Assembly (NCBI GenBank): GCA_944363005.1
Contig: CALVTV010000256.1
Span: forward strand, 1-7,072
Reading direction: 5' to 3'
Source: an uncultured Clostridia bacterium
GTDB taxonomy: Bacteria > Bacillota > Clostridia > Christensenellales > Aristaeellaceae
Length of the DNA stretch: 7,072 nt
Shown: piece by piece, positions 1 to 6,390 of the stretch
Numbering within the stretch: position 1 is the first letter of the stretch
Layout: every line of letters begins with the position of its first letter
Made by a program: the position numbers and the translations under genes
The notes under the pieces: generated by a model
Seen by the model: only the letters and a program-made list of their open reading frames with translations
Told to the model about the DNA's origin: nothing
Databases searched by the model: none

Positions 1-732
1 GCCATCGGCTATACCCTCCAGCTCTATTTTGACTTCTCCGGTTACTGCGATGTGGCCACGGGCGTGGCGCTGATGTTCAACATCAAGCTGCCGCTCAACT
101 TCAACTCGCCCTACAAGAGCATGAACATCCGCGAGTTCTGGCAGGGCTGGCACATGACGCTCTCCCGCTTCCTGACCAACTACATCTACTTCCCGCTGGG
201 CGGCAGCCGCAAGGGCCTCGTGCGTACCTGCATCAACCTGATGATCGTGTTCCTGTCCAGCGGCCTGTGGCACGGCGCGGGCTGGCTGTTCCTGCTCTGG
301 GGCCTTTTGCACGGCCTGGCGAGCGTGCTCTACCGCCTGTTTCAAAAGCAGTACGACGCGCTGCATCCCGCGCTGCAATGGCTGATGACCTTCGGGTTCG
401 TGGTGTTCGCCTGGGTGTTCTTCCGCGCCGAAAGCATGGCCGATGCGCTGGCGGTCGTCAAATCCATGGTATTCATGAACTTCGGCCCGCTGCGCAGCGA
501 GATCACCTCCGCCTTTGCCCTGCCCGGCGGCTTCCATCCCGGCTACAACGCGCTGTACATGCTCGTTTGGTACGTCGCGGCGCTCTTTGCCTGCCTGGGC
601 ATGCGCAACACGTACGAAAAGACGATGGCCTTCCGCCCGACGCTCGCCAATGCCTTTTCCACCGTGCTGCTCATTCTCTATTGCACGCTGTCGCTCTCCG
701 GTGTGAGCGTGTTCCTGTACTTCAACTTCTGA
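1..732 (+). CDS. MBOAT-family membrane O-acyltransferase (AlgI/DltB-like), 3' part only
   Basis: The reading frame is open from the first base, so the gene starts upstream; 243 C-terminal codons are visible, ending in TGA at 730-732. MBOAT proteins are multi-pass membrane enzymes that pass an acyl group, often acetyl or D-alanyl, across the membrane to an extracellular polymer. Visible signatures are YFDFSGY near the start of the window, the REFWQGWHMTLSRF block with a conserved His (codon 151-153), YFPLGGSRKG, and the family hallmark LWHGAGW, whose His (codon 271-273) aligns with the catalytic histidine of AlgI/DltB. Several hydrophobic helices follow, as expected for the C-terminal half. 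The next gene, an SGNH-like protein, begins 15 nt after the stop, the usual partner arrangement for such acyltransferases. Family assignment is firm. The substrate (peptidoglycan, teichoic acid or exopolysaccharide) cannot be told from this fragment. Confidence 0.93.
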   Translation, partial: AIGYTLQLYFDFSGYCDVATGVALMFNIKLPLNFNSPYKSMNIREFWQGWHMTLSRFLTNYIYFPLGGSRKGLVRTCINLMIVFLSSGLWHGAGWLFLLWGLLHGLASVLYRLFQKQYDALHPALQWLMTFGFVVFAWVFFRAESMADALAVVKSMVFMNFGPLRSEITSAFALPGGFHPGYNALYMLVWYVAALFACLGMRNTYEKTMAFRPTLANAFSTVLLILYCTLSLSGVSVFLYFNF

Positions 733-747
733 TGCACTGAGGAGATC

Positions 748-1800
748 ATGAACACAAAACGCTTTACCCTGCTGACCCTCGGCGGCCTTTTCGGCGCGTT
801 CCTGTTTCTGAGCGCGGTGGTAATCTTCGTCGATCCGTTTCAGATCTACCGGCTCGCCACGCTGTACATGCCCCCGATTGACAACACCACGCAGGTCTAC
901 GCCAACGCGGGCATCGTCCGCCATTACGACTACGACAGCGCCGTCGTCGGCACGTCGGTGACGGAAAACTTGCGCCCGAGCCAGTTGGATGCGCTTCTTG
1001 GCGGGCGGATCATCAAGCTTTGCACCTCGGCGGGCACGGCCTACAACCACGCGCTGCTGCTCGACCTCGCCTTCCGCACGCACGACATGCGCCGGATCGT
1101 CTACGGGCTGGATGTCTACTCCATCATCGCGGAAACCGATGAGACGGGGAGTGCCGTTCCCCTCTACCTCTATGACGACAATCCGTTCAACGACGTGCAA
1201 TACTGGCTCAACCGCTCGGTGCTCGGCTCCTTTCTGCCGCGCTGCCTGCGCGCCTGGGGCCAGCAGCAGGACGATTCCATCCGGGACACCATGTACAACT
1301 GGGCCGGGCGCGACCCCTACGGCGAGGACTACGCGCTCTACACCGCGCAGTTCACCCCGCCCGCCTCGCGCAAGGACGCCAGCGCCTATGACACGCAGAT
1401 CCTCGCCAACCTGCGCGAACACCTCGTCCCCTTCATCGAGGCGCATCCCGAGACGCAGTTTGACATCTTCTTCCCGCCCTATTCCGCCGCGGAGTGGGCC
1501 ACCATGGAGAGCAAGGGCAATCTGGAGCCGATGTTGCGCGCGCGCAGCCTCTGCTACGACGTGCTCAGCGCGTACAAAAACGTGACGCTCTACGACTTCG
1601 CCACGCGCGAGGACTGGACGCTCAATCTTGACAACTACAAGGATACGCTGCACTACGGTTCGTGGATCAACGACGCCATGGTGGAGGCCATCGCCGCGGG
1701 CGAATGCGCCGTCACCAGCCGGGAGGCCGTGACCGAAGGCAGCGAGTTGCTGCGCACGCGCGCTCTTCAACAGATCGAGGCGGGCGGCTGGATCTATTGA
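748..1800 (+). CDS. SGNH-hydrolase-like, membrane-anchored partner of the MBOAT protein (DltD/AlgX/AlgJ-like)
   Basis: A 350-residue protein with one N-terminal hydrophobic segment (about residues 8-28) and a large, probably extracellular domain. The start is ATG at 748 with TGAGGAGA just upstream. Likely SGNH elements are AVVGTSVTENLRPSQ (residues 65-79), where S70 in G-T-S sits as the block-I nucleophile would, and the late DTLHY (299-303), which resembles the block-V D-x-x-H catalytic pair (D299, H302). The VDPFQIY segment after the membrane helix and YGLDVYS (119-125) resemble proteins encoded next to MBOAT genes in Bacillota. The likely role, by analogy with AlgJ/AlgX, PatB and DltD, is to receive the acyl group from the MBOAT protein and place it on a surface polymer; an esterase role is also possible. 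The SGNH assignment is inferred from motif spacing and gene order, with no close named homologue recognised. Confidence 0.8.
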   Translation: MNTKRFTLLTLGGLFGAFLFLSAVVIFVDPFQIYRLATLYMPPIDNTTQVYANAGIVRHYDYDSAVVGTSVTENLRPSQLDALLGGRIIKLCTSAGTAYNHALLLDLAFRTHDMRRIVYGLDVYSIIAETDETGSAVPLYLYDDNPFNDVQYWLNRSVLGSFLPRCLRAWGQQQDDSIRDTMYNWAGRDPYGEDYALYTAQFTPPASRKDASAYDTQILANLREHLVPFIEAHPETQFDIFFPPYSAAEWATMESKGNLEPMLRARSLCYDVLSAYKNVTLYDFATREDWTLNLDNYKDTLHYGSWINDAMVEAIAAGECAVTSREAVTEGSELLRTRALQQIEAGGWIY

Positions 1801-1816
1801 TGGAAAGGAGTTTGGC

Positions 1817-2992
1817 ATGAAGCAATCACGCAGGCGCCGCAAAAGCGCGCTGATGCAGCCCATGCTGCGGGTTGCCCTCGCCGCGCTGGCGCTCATCGCC
1901 ATCGTGACCGCGAGCGCAGGGCTTTCCACGCTGATGCGGCCCCCGAACCTGGACCTTACGGCCCAACCGGCCGAAGAGACGCCCGAGCCCACGCCCTCTC
2001 CGGACCCGACCATCACGCCGACGCCGCCCGTGTATGCGCCCTTCGGCGCGCAGTATGGCTACGGCGGCGCGGAGCTGATTCCCGAAACGCCAACCCCGGA
2101 GCCGACGCCGGTTCCCACCCCTTCCCCACAACCCACGCCAACGCCCGAGCCCGCGATCTCCTACCAGACGCTTAAAAAAGGCTCGACGGGCGACGCGGTT
2201 GTCCGCATGCAGGAGGCGCTTCAACAGCTCGGCTACCTCAGCGGCGCGGCCGACGGCGATTTCGGCACGGCCACGAAAAACGCCGTCACGCAGTTTCAGG
2301 CGGTCAACGGCCTGAGTGCGGACGGCATCGCGGGCCAGAAGACGCTCTCCCTGCTCTATTCCGGCTCAGCGCTCTCCGCCGCCGAAGCGCCGGAAATGGA
2401 CTATCTGATTCTGGTCAACCGGGACCGTCCGCTCGCCAAGGACTACGTGCCCTATGACCTGGTGGACATCTCCGAGGTCATCCCCTCCAGCGTGCTCAAG
2501 GTCAAATACAGCAACACGCTCGCCAACCGCACAGCCACCGAGGCCCTGGGGCGGATGCTCGAGGACGCCATCGCGCAGGGCATTACGAACTGGCAGGTTT
2601 CCTCCGCCTACCGCACCTACGCCGCCCAGCAGGCGCTGGTGGACGACTCCGTGGCCACATACAAGAAGAACAACCCGAGCTGGACGACCGAACGCTGCCT
2701 CTCCGCAACGTATCAGACGGTGGCCCCCGCCGGCACGAGCGAACACATCACCGGCCTGGCCTTTGACATCACCGTGCCCGGGGTCAGCTTCTCCGGCACA
2801 GAACAACAGAAGTGGCTGCACGAGCACTGCTACGAGTACGGCTTTGTCGTCCGCTTCACCAAAGAAAAGGAGGCCATCACCGGTTTCCTGGCCGAATCCT
2901 GGCATTTCCGCTACGTCGGCGTCGAGGCGGCGCAGATCATGACGTTCAACGGCTGGTGCCTGGAGGAATACGTGGAGGAGATGGGGCTGTAA
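1817..2992 (+). CDS. Membrane-anchored D-alanyl-D-alanine carboxypeptidase, VanY type (peptidase M15B), with PG-binding domain
   Basis: A 391-residue cell-wall enzyme. It begins with a basic stretch (RRRRK, residues 5-9) and one membrane helix (about 17-37), followed by a Pro/Thr/Glu-rich stalk (about 54-113). Next comes a PG_binding_1-type domain (about 116-181, with LKKGSTGDAVVRMQEAL and DGDFGTATKNAVTQFQ), then the VanY catalytic domain (about 196-391). Zinc-ligand motifs are complete: SEHITGLAFD gives H310 and D317, and ESWHFRY gives E360 as catalytic base candidate and H363. SAYRTYAAQ (263-271) is also typical. VanY/M15B enzymes remove the terminal D-Ala from peptidoglycan stem peptides and need not imply glycopeptide resistance; no vanHAX-type genes are near. 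The start at ATG 1817 has AAAGGAG upstream and lies 16 nt after the SGNH-like gene. An intrinsic terminator follows the stop. Confidence 0.92.
   Translation: MKQSRRRRKSALMQPMLRVALAALALIAIVTASAGLSTLMRPPNLDLTAQPAEETPEPTPSPDPTITPTPPVYAPFGAQYGYGGAELIPETPTPEPTPVPTPSPQPTPTPEPAISYQTLKKGSTGDAVVRMQEALQQLGYLSGAADGDFGTATKNAVTQFQAVNGLSADGIAGQKTLSLLYSGSALSAAEAPEMDYLILVNRDRPLAKDYVPYDLVDISEVIPSSVLKVKYSNTLANRTATEALGRMLEDAIAQGITNWQVSSAYRTYAAQQALVDDSVATYKKNNPSWTTERCLSATYQTVAPAGTSEHITGLAFDITVPGVSFSGTEQQKWLHEHCYEYGFVVRFTKEKEAITGFLAESWHFRYVGVEAAQIMTFNGWCLEEYVEEMGL
1976..2155 (+). repeat. Low-complexity Pro/Thr/Glu stalk inside the VanY-like gene
   Basis: About 60 codons are dominated by Pro, Thr, Glu and Ser in short repeats such as TPEPTP, PTPSPQPTP and PTPTPEP. 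The middle (VYAPFGAQYGYGGAELIPE) is less repetitive. Such stalks span the cell wall and separate the membrane anchor from the binding and catalytic domains. The DNA repeats are imperfect, so length variation between strains is likely. Confidence 0.8.
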
Positions 2993-3023
2993 GATTGCCC
3001 GTCTTTTTCCCCAAAACACAAGC

Positions 3024-3051
3024 GCGCCGGACAGATTGTCCGGCGCTTTTT
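3024..3051 (+). terminator. Rho-independent terminator of the MBOAT-SGNH-VanY operon
   Basis: A perfect 10-bp stem (GCGCCGGACA at 3024-3033, TGTCCGGCGC at 3037-3046) with loop GAT is followed directly by TTTTT (3047-3051). It lies 31 nt after the VanY-like stop codon. On the minus strand the hairpin is followed by GCTTGTGTTTT, a poorer U-tract, so it may also partly stop transcription of the convergent GNAT gene. Confidence 0.9.
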
Positions 3052-3057
3052 CGCTAT

Positions 3058-3549
3058 TCAAATGGTTGGACCCACCACGCCCACATGCGAATCCCGGCGC
3101 AGGCAGAGTTCCAGCTCATGCACCCCGCCGCCGTGTTGCACGGTGTTTCCCGTCGGGCGAAAGCCATGGCGCGCATAAAGCCGCATGGCGCCCTCGTTGG
3201 TGCTGAGCACCCACAGCGTGGGCGTTCCTTCGCACCGGCGGATGGCAAAGGCGAGCAGCTTCGTTCCGTACCCCTTGTTTTGTTCCTGGGGCAAAACGTA
3301 GAGATTGGCAATCAGATTGCCCTGCACGGAGACGATTCCAACGGGTTTCCCGTCCCAGAGCATGTAAAGCTGTGCGCCCTTTGCGGCCTCGGCCTGAAGA
3401 TATGCCCGCTGGCGCTGCGGCGTATGAAGGGCCACAAACGCCGCGGAGCAGAAATCCTTATGCGCCTGTTTCCAGCTTTCAGAATGGATCCATCCGGCCT
3501 GTTCCATCGTTGCCGGCATGACCCGCCTGATGCAGATGCCCGCTTGCAT
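3058..3549 (-). CDS. GNAT-family N-acetyltransferase
   Basis: A 163-residue protein of usual GNAT length, which would transfer acetyl from acetyl-CoA to an amine of an unknown small molecule or protein. The acetyl-CoA binding motif A is clear: LYVLPQEQNKGYGTKLL (83-99), with the Q/R-x-x-G-x-G pyrophosphate loop as QNKGYG. Motif B is NEGAMRLYARHGFRPTG (118-134). The first 60 residues, with IHSESWKQAH (21-30), look like the substrate-side helices. The frame stays open upstream into the MATE gene, but ATG at 3549 was chosen because GGAGG precedes it by 7 nt and the protein resembles the family only from there. It starts 44 nt after the MATE stop and is probably cotranscribed with it. Substrate unknown. 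Confidence 0.9.
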   Translation of the reverse strand: MQAGICIRRVMPATMEQAGWIHSESWKQAHKDFCSAAFVALHTPQRQRAYLQAEAAKGAQLYMLWDGKPVGIVSVQGNLIANLYVLPQEQNKGYGTKLLAFAIRRCEGTPTLWVLSTNEGAMRLYARHGFRPTGNTVQHGGGVHELELCLRRDSHVGVVGPTI

Positions 3550-3556
3550 ATCGCTT

Positions 3557-3561
3557 CCTCC
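3557..3561 (-). promoter_or_regulatory. Shine-Dalgarno site fixing the GNAT start
   Basis: Read on the minus strand, GGAGG lies 7 nt before ATG at 3549. The longer open frame upstream of this ATG is only the shadow of the MATE gene in another frame. Confidence 0.85.
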
Positions 3562-3593
3562 GCACGATGGGTCTGCCTTTGGGCCGCGCGCCG

Positions 3594-4958
3594 TCACGCC
3601 TTGTCGGGCATGGCCTTGAGCTGCTTGAGAATGCCCGAGACGATGGCGATTGTCAGGAAGAAGGTCAGCACGTCGCTGACCGTCGCCGCCATCTGGATGC
3701 CCAGCAGGCCGAAGATCTGCGGCAGAATGAGCAGCGCCGGAATCAGGAAGATGCCCTGACGCGCCGTCGCGATGATCGTCGCGCGCACGCCGTAGCCGAT
3801 GGACTGGGTGAACATGTTGCTCATGGTAATCAGGCCCCAGAGCGGCAGCGAGCACAGCTGCAAGCGCAGCGCCAGCGTGCCGATTTCGATGACCAGCGGG
3901 TCATCCCGACGGAACGCCGTGATGATCGGATTGGCAAAGATGAAGGAAACCGTCGCGAGCACCAACAAAATGAGGGTAGAAACCTTCACGCAGAAGGCAA
4001 ACGCCTCGCGCACGCGGCTGTAGCGGCCCGCGCCGTAGCAGAAGCCGCAGACCGGCTGGAAGCCCTGGCCAAAGCCGATGACCGTGGAGTTGATGAACAG
4101 CACAAACCGGCTGACGATGGACATGGCCGCAATGGCCGCGTCGCCGTAGAAACCGGCTGCGTTGTTGAGCAGGATCGTGGACACGCTGGCGATGCCCTGG
4201 CGCCCGAGCGACGGCAGGCCCATATAGAGAATACGGCCGTACATGGCAAGCGTCGGCCGGAAATCGCGCAGGCGAATGGAAATGACGTCCGCCTTGGTGT
4301 TGCTGATCACCAGCAGGATGACAAAGCTGATGAACTGGGAAATGGCGGTAGCGATGGCCGCACCGGCGGTACCCAGCCCCAGACCGAAGATGAAGATCGG
4401 GTCGAGCACCATGTTGAGCACACCGCCGATGGTGATGCCGATCATGCCATAGAAGGACATGCCCTCAAAACGCAGCAGATTGTTCATCGCCAGGGAACCC
4501 ATCATGAACGGCGCCGCGTAGAAGATATACGTCGCGTAGTCCTTGGCATAGGGGGCAATGGTTTCCGTCGCGCCCAGGAAGCGCACCAGCCAGTCGATGT
4601 TCATCAAGCTGACCGCCGCAATGATCACGCCCACGATCAGCGCCGTAAAAAACGACGTAGCCACATAGCGGCGCGCCCGCTCTTCATCGCCCGCGCCGAG
4701 GGCCTGGCTGACGTTGGTGCCGCTGCCCATGCCGATGGTAAACGCGATCGCCTGTATGATCGCCATGGCCGAGAAGATGACGCCGACAGCGCCGGAGGCC
4801 GACGTGCCGATTTGGCTGACGAAGAACGTATCGGCCATGTTGTAGATGTTGGTGATGAGCATCGAGATGATCGTGGGTACGGCCAGCTTGAAAATCACCC
4901 GGCTGACCGGCGCATTGAGCATCATATCACTGCGCGAAGAGGCTTCCATGTGCTTCAT
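3594..4958 (-). CDS. MATE-family multidrug/cation exporter (MepA-like)
   Basis: A 454-residue inner-membrane transporter with the roughly 12 hydrophobic helices of the family. MATE proteins export organic cations, drugs or metabolites using Na+ or H+ gradients. Visible family features are AVPTIISMLITNIYNMADTF (26-45) in helix 1, GMGSGTNVSQALGAGDEERARR (76-97), VLDPIFIFGLGLGTAGAAIAT (184-204) in the middle, and GFGQGFQPVCGFCYGAGRYSRVREA (295-319), which opens the second half. MKHMEAS was chosen as the start (ATG 4956-4958) because GGGAG lies 8 nt upstream. An in-frame ATG at 4973 has no good ribosome site, and the frame open to 5102 enters non-conserved sequence. The GNAT gene follows 44 nt downstream. 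Family is certain; substrate is unknown. Confidence 0.95.
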   Translation of the reverse strand: MKHMEASSRSDMMLNAPVSRVIFKLAVPTIISMLITNIYNMADTFFVSQIGTSASGAVGVIFSAMAIIQAIAFTIGMGSGTNVSQALGAGDEERARRYVATSFFTALIVGVIIAAVSLMNIDWLVRFLGATETIAPYAKDYATYIFYAAPFMMGSLAMNNLLRFEGMSFYGMIGITIGGVLNMVLDPIFIFGLGLGTAGAAIATAISQFISFVILLVISNTKADVISIRLRDFRPTLAMYGRILYMGLPSLGRQGIASVSTILLNNAAGFYGDAAIAAMSIVSRFVLFINSTVIGFGQGFQPVCGFCYGAGRYSRVREAFAFCVKVSTLILLVLATVSFIFANPIITAFRRDDPLVIEIGTLALRLQLCSLPLWGLITMSNMFTQSIGYGVRATIIATARQGIFLIPALLILPQIFGLLGIQMAATVSDVLTFFLTIAIVSGILKQLKAMPDKA

Positions 4959-4966
4959 ATTCTGTT

Positions 4967-4971
4967 CTCCC
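4967..4971 (-). promoter_or_regulatory. Shine-Dalgarno site fixing the MATE start
   Basis: On the minus strand GGGAG lies 8 nt before ATG at 4958. This favours 4958 over the in-frame ATG at 4973, which overlaps the edge of this site and has only a weak purine stretch upstream. Confidence 0.8.
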
Positions 4972-4981
4972 ATTCTTCTGC

Positions 4982-5008
4982 ATACAATAACGTTTATGGT
5001 ATAGTCAA
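4982..5008 (-). promoter_or_regulatory. Possible promoter of the MATE-GNAT unit
   Basis: On the minus strand TTGACT (5008-5003) and TTGTAT (4987-4982) could be -35 and -10 boxes. The 15-bp spacer is shorter than ideal. TATACC at 5003-4998 is an alternative -10. The AT-rich setting just before the MATE ribosome site supports a promoter here, but the exact boxes are uncertain. Confidence 0.35.
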
Positions 5009-5055
5009 TACGACGGGCGCGCCAATATCCCTCCCCGTTTAAGCAGGTTATTTTC

Positions 5056-5084
5056 TTGACGAAAGGTTGCGCGCACGATACAAT
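5056..5084 (+). promoter_or_regulatory. Near-consensus sigma-70 promoter pointing antisense into the HAD gene
   Basis: TTGACG (5056-5061) and TACAAT (5079-5084) are separated by exactly 17 bp. By sequence this is one of the best promoters in the window, yet it faces the 3' end of the minus-strand HAD gene and no plus-strand gene starts near it. The expected start site lies within the hairpin at 5087-5113. Confidence 0.45.
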
Positions 5085-5086
5085 AA

Positions 5087-5113
5087 GAGCGGATGCGCGC
5101 ACGCATCACGCTC
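5087..5113 (-). terminator. Hairpin after the HAD gene, possible weak terminator
   Basis: GAGCG-GATGCG (5087-5097) pairs with CGCATC-A-CGCTC (5102-5113), with a CGCA loop and one bulged base. On the minus strand it begins 21 nt after the HAD stop and is followed by TTATTGTAT, a broken U-tract. It is a plausible but weak intrinsic terminator. Confidence 0.45.
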
Positions 5114-5134
5114 CTTTAGCCGCTTGACGCGGGT

Positions 5135-5767
5135 TCACGCCAGCTCGTCAAACGAATCGATCACCCGGTCACATACCGCGCAAATGGCGGCGCGGTCGTC
5201 TTCGTTCGTGGGATCGGACACCCCAATGACGCCAAGGCCCGCCGCGCGCGCGCCACGCATGGCGTACAGCGCGTCCTCGAACATCACGCAATCCGCCTTC
5301 TCCACGCCGATCTGCCCGCAGAGCGCGTCGTAAAACGCAGGGTCGTGCTTTTGCAGGCCGATCATCTCCGTGCTGTAGATGAAATCGCAATGCGGCGTGA
5401 TGCCCGCGCGGTTGAGCGCAACGAGCGCAAGCCGCGCAGGCGTTGCCGTCGCCACCACACACGTCACCCCCCGCGCGCGAAGCCGCTGCATGTACGCAAT
5501 CGCGCCCGGCTTGGCCGGCACGCCCTCCGCGTAAACGGTTTCCATCGCCTGGCAGGCCAACCGGCAGAGCGTATCAAAATCGCTCTGAATGCCGAAGGTC
5601 TCCCGGAAATAATCGACGGCCTTGGTGCCGGAGAGCTGCATCAGATCGCGCTCCTGCTCTTGGGTGGGCGTGATGCCCTGCGCGCGCAGGAACTCGACAT
5701 TGAGCCTGCGCCACGCGCCCATGGAGTCGATGAGCGTTCCGTCCATATCAAAAATTGCTGCCTTCAC
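5135..5767 (-). CDS. HAD-superfamily phosphatase, beta-phosphoglucomutase-like subfamily
   Basis: A 210-residue cytosolic hydrolase of the HAD superfamily with a helical cap of subclass I. Motif I is FDMDGTLIDS (6-15), with nucleophile D7 and acid/base D9. Motif II is VVATATP, with T107 as the Ser/Thr. The motif III lysine is K140 in LQKHDPAFYDAL, and motif IV is MFEDALYAMRGARAAG, with E164 and D165 for Mg2+. The family dephosphorylates sugar phosphates and similar metabolites or isomerises them; substrate not predictable here. GTG at 5767 was chosen as start because it sits directly before the conserved first strand (VKAAIFDMDGT) with GAGGGA upstream. An ATG at 5863 would put about 32 unrelated residues in front and run across this gene's promoter and the divergent PAP2 start. 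A near-consensus promoter lies just upstream. Confidence 0.92.
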   Translation of the reverse strand: MKAAIFDMDGTLIDSMGAWRRLNVEFLRAQGITPTQEQERDLMQLSGTKAVDYFRETFGIQSDFDTLCRLACQAMETVYAEGVPAKPGAIAYMQRLRARGVTCVVATATPARLALVALNRAGITPHCDFIYSTEMIGLQKHDPAFYDALCGQIGVEKADCVMFEDALYAMRGARAAGLGVIGVSDPTNEDDRAAICAVCDRVIDSFDELA

Positions 5768-5797
5768 GTGATGATCCCTCGCTTTCCCAATTATTCT

Positions 5798-5826
5798 ATT
5801 ATACTCACCCGCCAACGTCCGGTCAA
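5798..5826 (-). promoter_or_regulatory. Sigma-70-type promoter of the HAD gene
   Basis: On the minus strand TTGACC (5826-5821) and TATAAT (5803-5798) are 17 bp apart, close to ideal. Transcription would start near 5791, giving a leader of about 24 nt before GTG at 5767. This also argues against the longer reading frame starting at 5863. Confidence 0.85.
5800..5805 (+). promoter_or_regulatory. Possible -10 box of the divergent PAP2 gene
   Basis: TATACT on the plus strand overlaps the HAD TATAAT on the other strand. No good -35 box is seen 16-18 bp upstream, so this would be a weak or activator-dependent promoter. It is the best candidate in the 81-bp gap. Confidence 0.3.
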
Positions 5827-5838
5827 GCCCGCCAGGGC

Positions 5839-5844
5839 AGGAGG
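5839..5844 (+). promoter_or_regulatory. Strong Shine-Dalgarno site of the PAP2 gene
   Basis: A full AGGAGG precedes ATG 5849 by only 4 nt. It fixes the start and rules out the long in-frame extension that runs back through the HAD gene to 5345. Confidence 0.85.
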
Positions 5845-5848
5845 TACC

Positions 5849-6349
5849 ATGACCCGAGAGCAATACATTTGCATGACTTCCCGTGTGCGCCGTGCAACCA
5901 ACGCCCTTCCCGGCGGGGCAGCCTGGCTGCGTTTGCCGACCTATCTGTGCGCGGCAGCCTACCTGTTCACGCTGCTGTATCTGATGCTCCTGCGCGATGT
6001 GCGGCTGATTCGGACGCTATGGGTGCCCGCAATATGCTTTGCGGCCGTGACCCTTTTGCGCCCGGCCATCAACCGGGAGCGCCCCTACGATCACTTTGAC
6101 ACCGAACCGGTCGGCCCCTTCGTGCGCGGCAAACGCAAGAGCATGCCCAGCCGCCATACTGCCAGCGCCGCAGCGATCGCCTTTGCCGTGATTGCGGTCT
6201 TCCCCATCTGGCCGGTCATGCTGGCCATGCTCGTGCTATGCGCGCTGGTTGCCGCCCTGCGCGTGCTCAGCGGGCAGCACTACATCAGCGATGTGCTCGT
6301 CGCGCTTCTACTCAGCGGCGCGCTCTCCGCGGCGGGGTACTGGCTGTAA
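5849..6349 (+). CDS. PAP2-family membrane phosphatase
   Basis: A 166-residue integral membrane protein of the PAP2/phosphatidic acid phosphatase type 2 family. These enzymes dephosphorylate phospholipids or isoprenyl diphosphate carriers such as undecaprenyl pyrophosphate at the membrane. The three family motifs are present: motif 1 as R71-x6-R78-P79 (RPAINRERP), motif 2 as PSRH (100-103), with H103 as acid, and motif 3 as R138-x5-H144-x3-D148 (RVLSGQHYISD), with H144 as nucleophile. Hydrophobic helices lie at about 30-48, 57-70, 104-120, 122-138 and 147-164. Motif 1 has Arg where Lys is usual. The start is ATG 5849 with AGGAGG ending 4 nt before it, slightly close; ATG 5873 is a possible alternative. 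It is divergent from the HAD gene. The exact lipid substrate is unknown. Confidence 0.92.
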   Translation: MTREQYICMTSRVRRATNALPGGAAWLRLPTYLCAAAYLFTLLYLMLLRDVRLIRTLWVPAICFAAVTLLRPAINRERPYDHFDTEPVGPFVRGKRKSMPSRHTASAAAIAFAVIAVFPIWPVMLAMLVLCALVAALRVLSGQHYISDVLVALLLSGALSAAGYWL

Positions 6350-6362
6350 GGGTTCATGCACG

Positions 6363-6390
6363 TTGCTTGCGTTTCTTGGAAATGTATAAT
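6363..6390 (+). promoter_or_regulatory. Sigma-70-type promoter downstream of the PAP2 gene
   Basis: TTGCTT (6363-6368) and a perfect TATAAT (6385-6390) are 16 bp apart, starting 14 nt after the PAP2 stop. Transcription would begin near 6397 and run into the gene-free stretch, suggesting a separate transcript. Confidence 0.6.

Noticed and set aside
1817..2992. Evidence of a vancomycin-resistance cluster
   Set aside because: A VanY-type domain alone is common in cell-wall housekeeping. No vanH, vanA/B, vanX or VanRS-type gene is present in the window.
2366..3061. A 231-codon minus-strand frame opposite the VanY-like gene
   Set aside because: It lies antisense to a domain with intact zinc ligands and has no recognisable fold.
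3567..5042. A 491-codon plus-strand frame opposite the MATE gene
   Set aside because: It is almost entirely the antisense of a clear MATE transporter. Its product is a low-complexity Arg/His/Asp/Ala string, the usual result of a GC-rich codon shadow.
4959..5102. A longer MATE protein starting upstream of 4958
   Set aside because: The added residues do not resemble a MATE N-terminus, and the best ribosome site is placed for ATG 4958.
5345..5848. An N-terminal extension of the PAP2 gene back into the HAD gene
   Set aside because: The extension is antisense to the conserved HAD protein, and AGGAGG sits just before ATG 5849.
5768..5863. A longer HAD protein starting at ATG 5863
   Set aside because: It would cross the near-consensus HAD promoter and overlap the divergent PAP2 start. 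The extra residues do not resemble the family.
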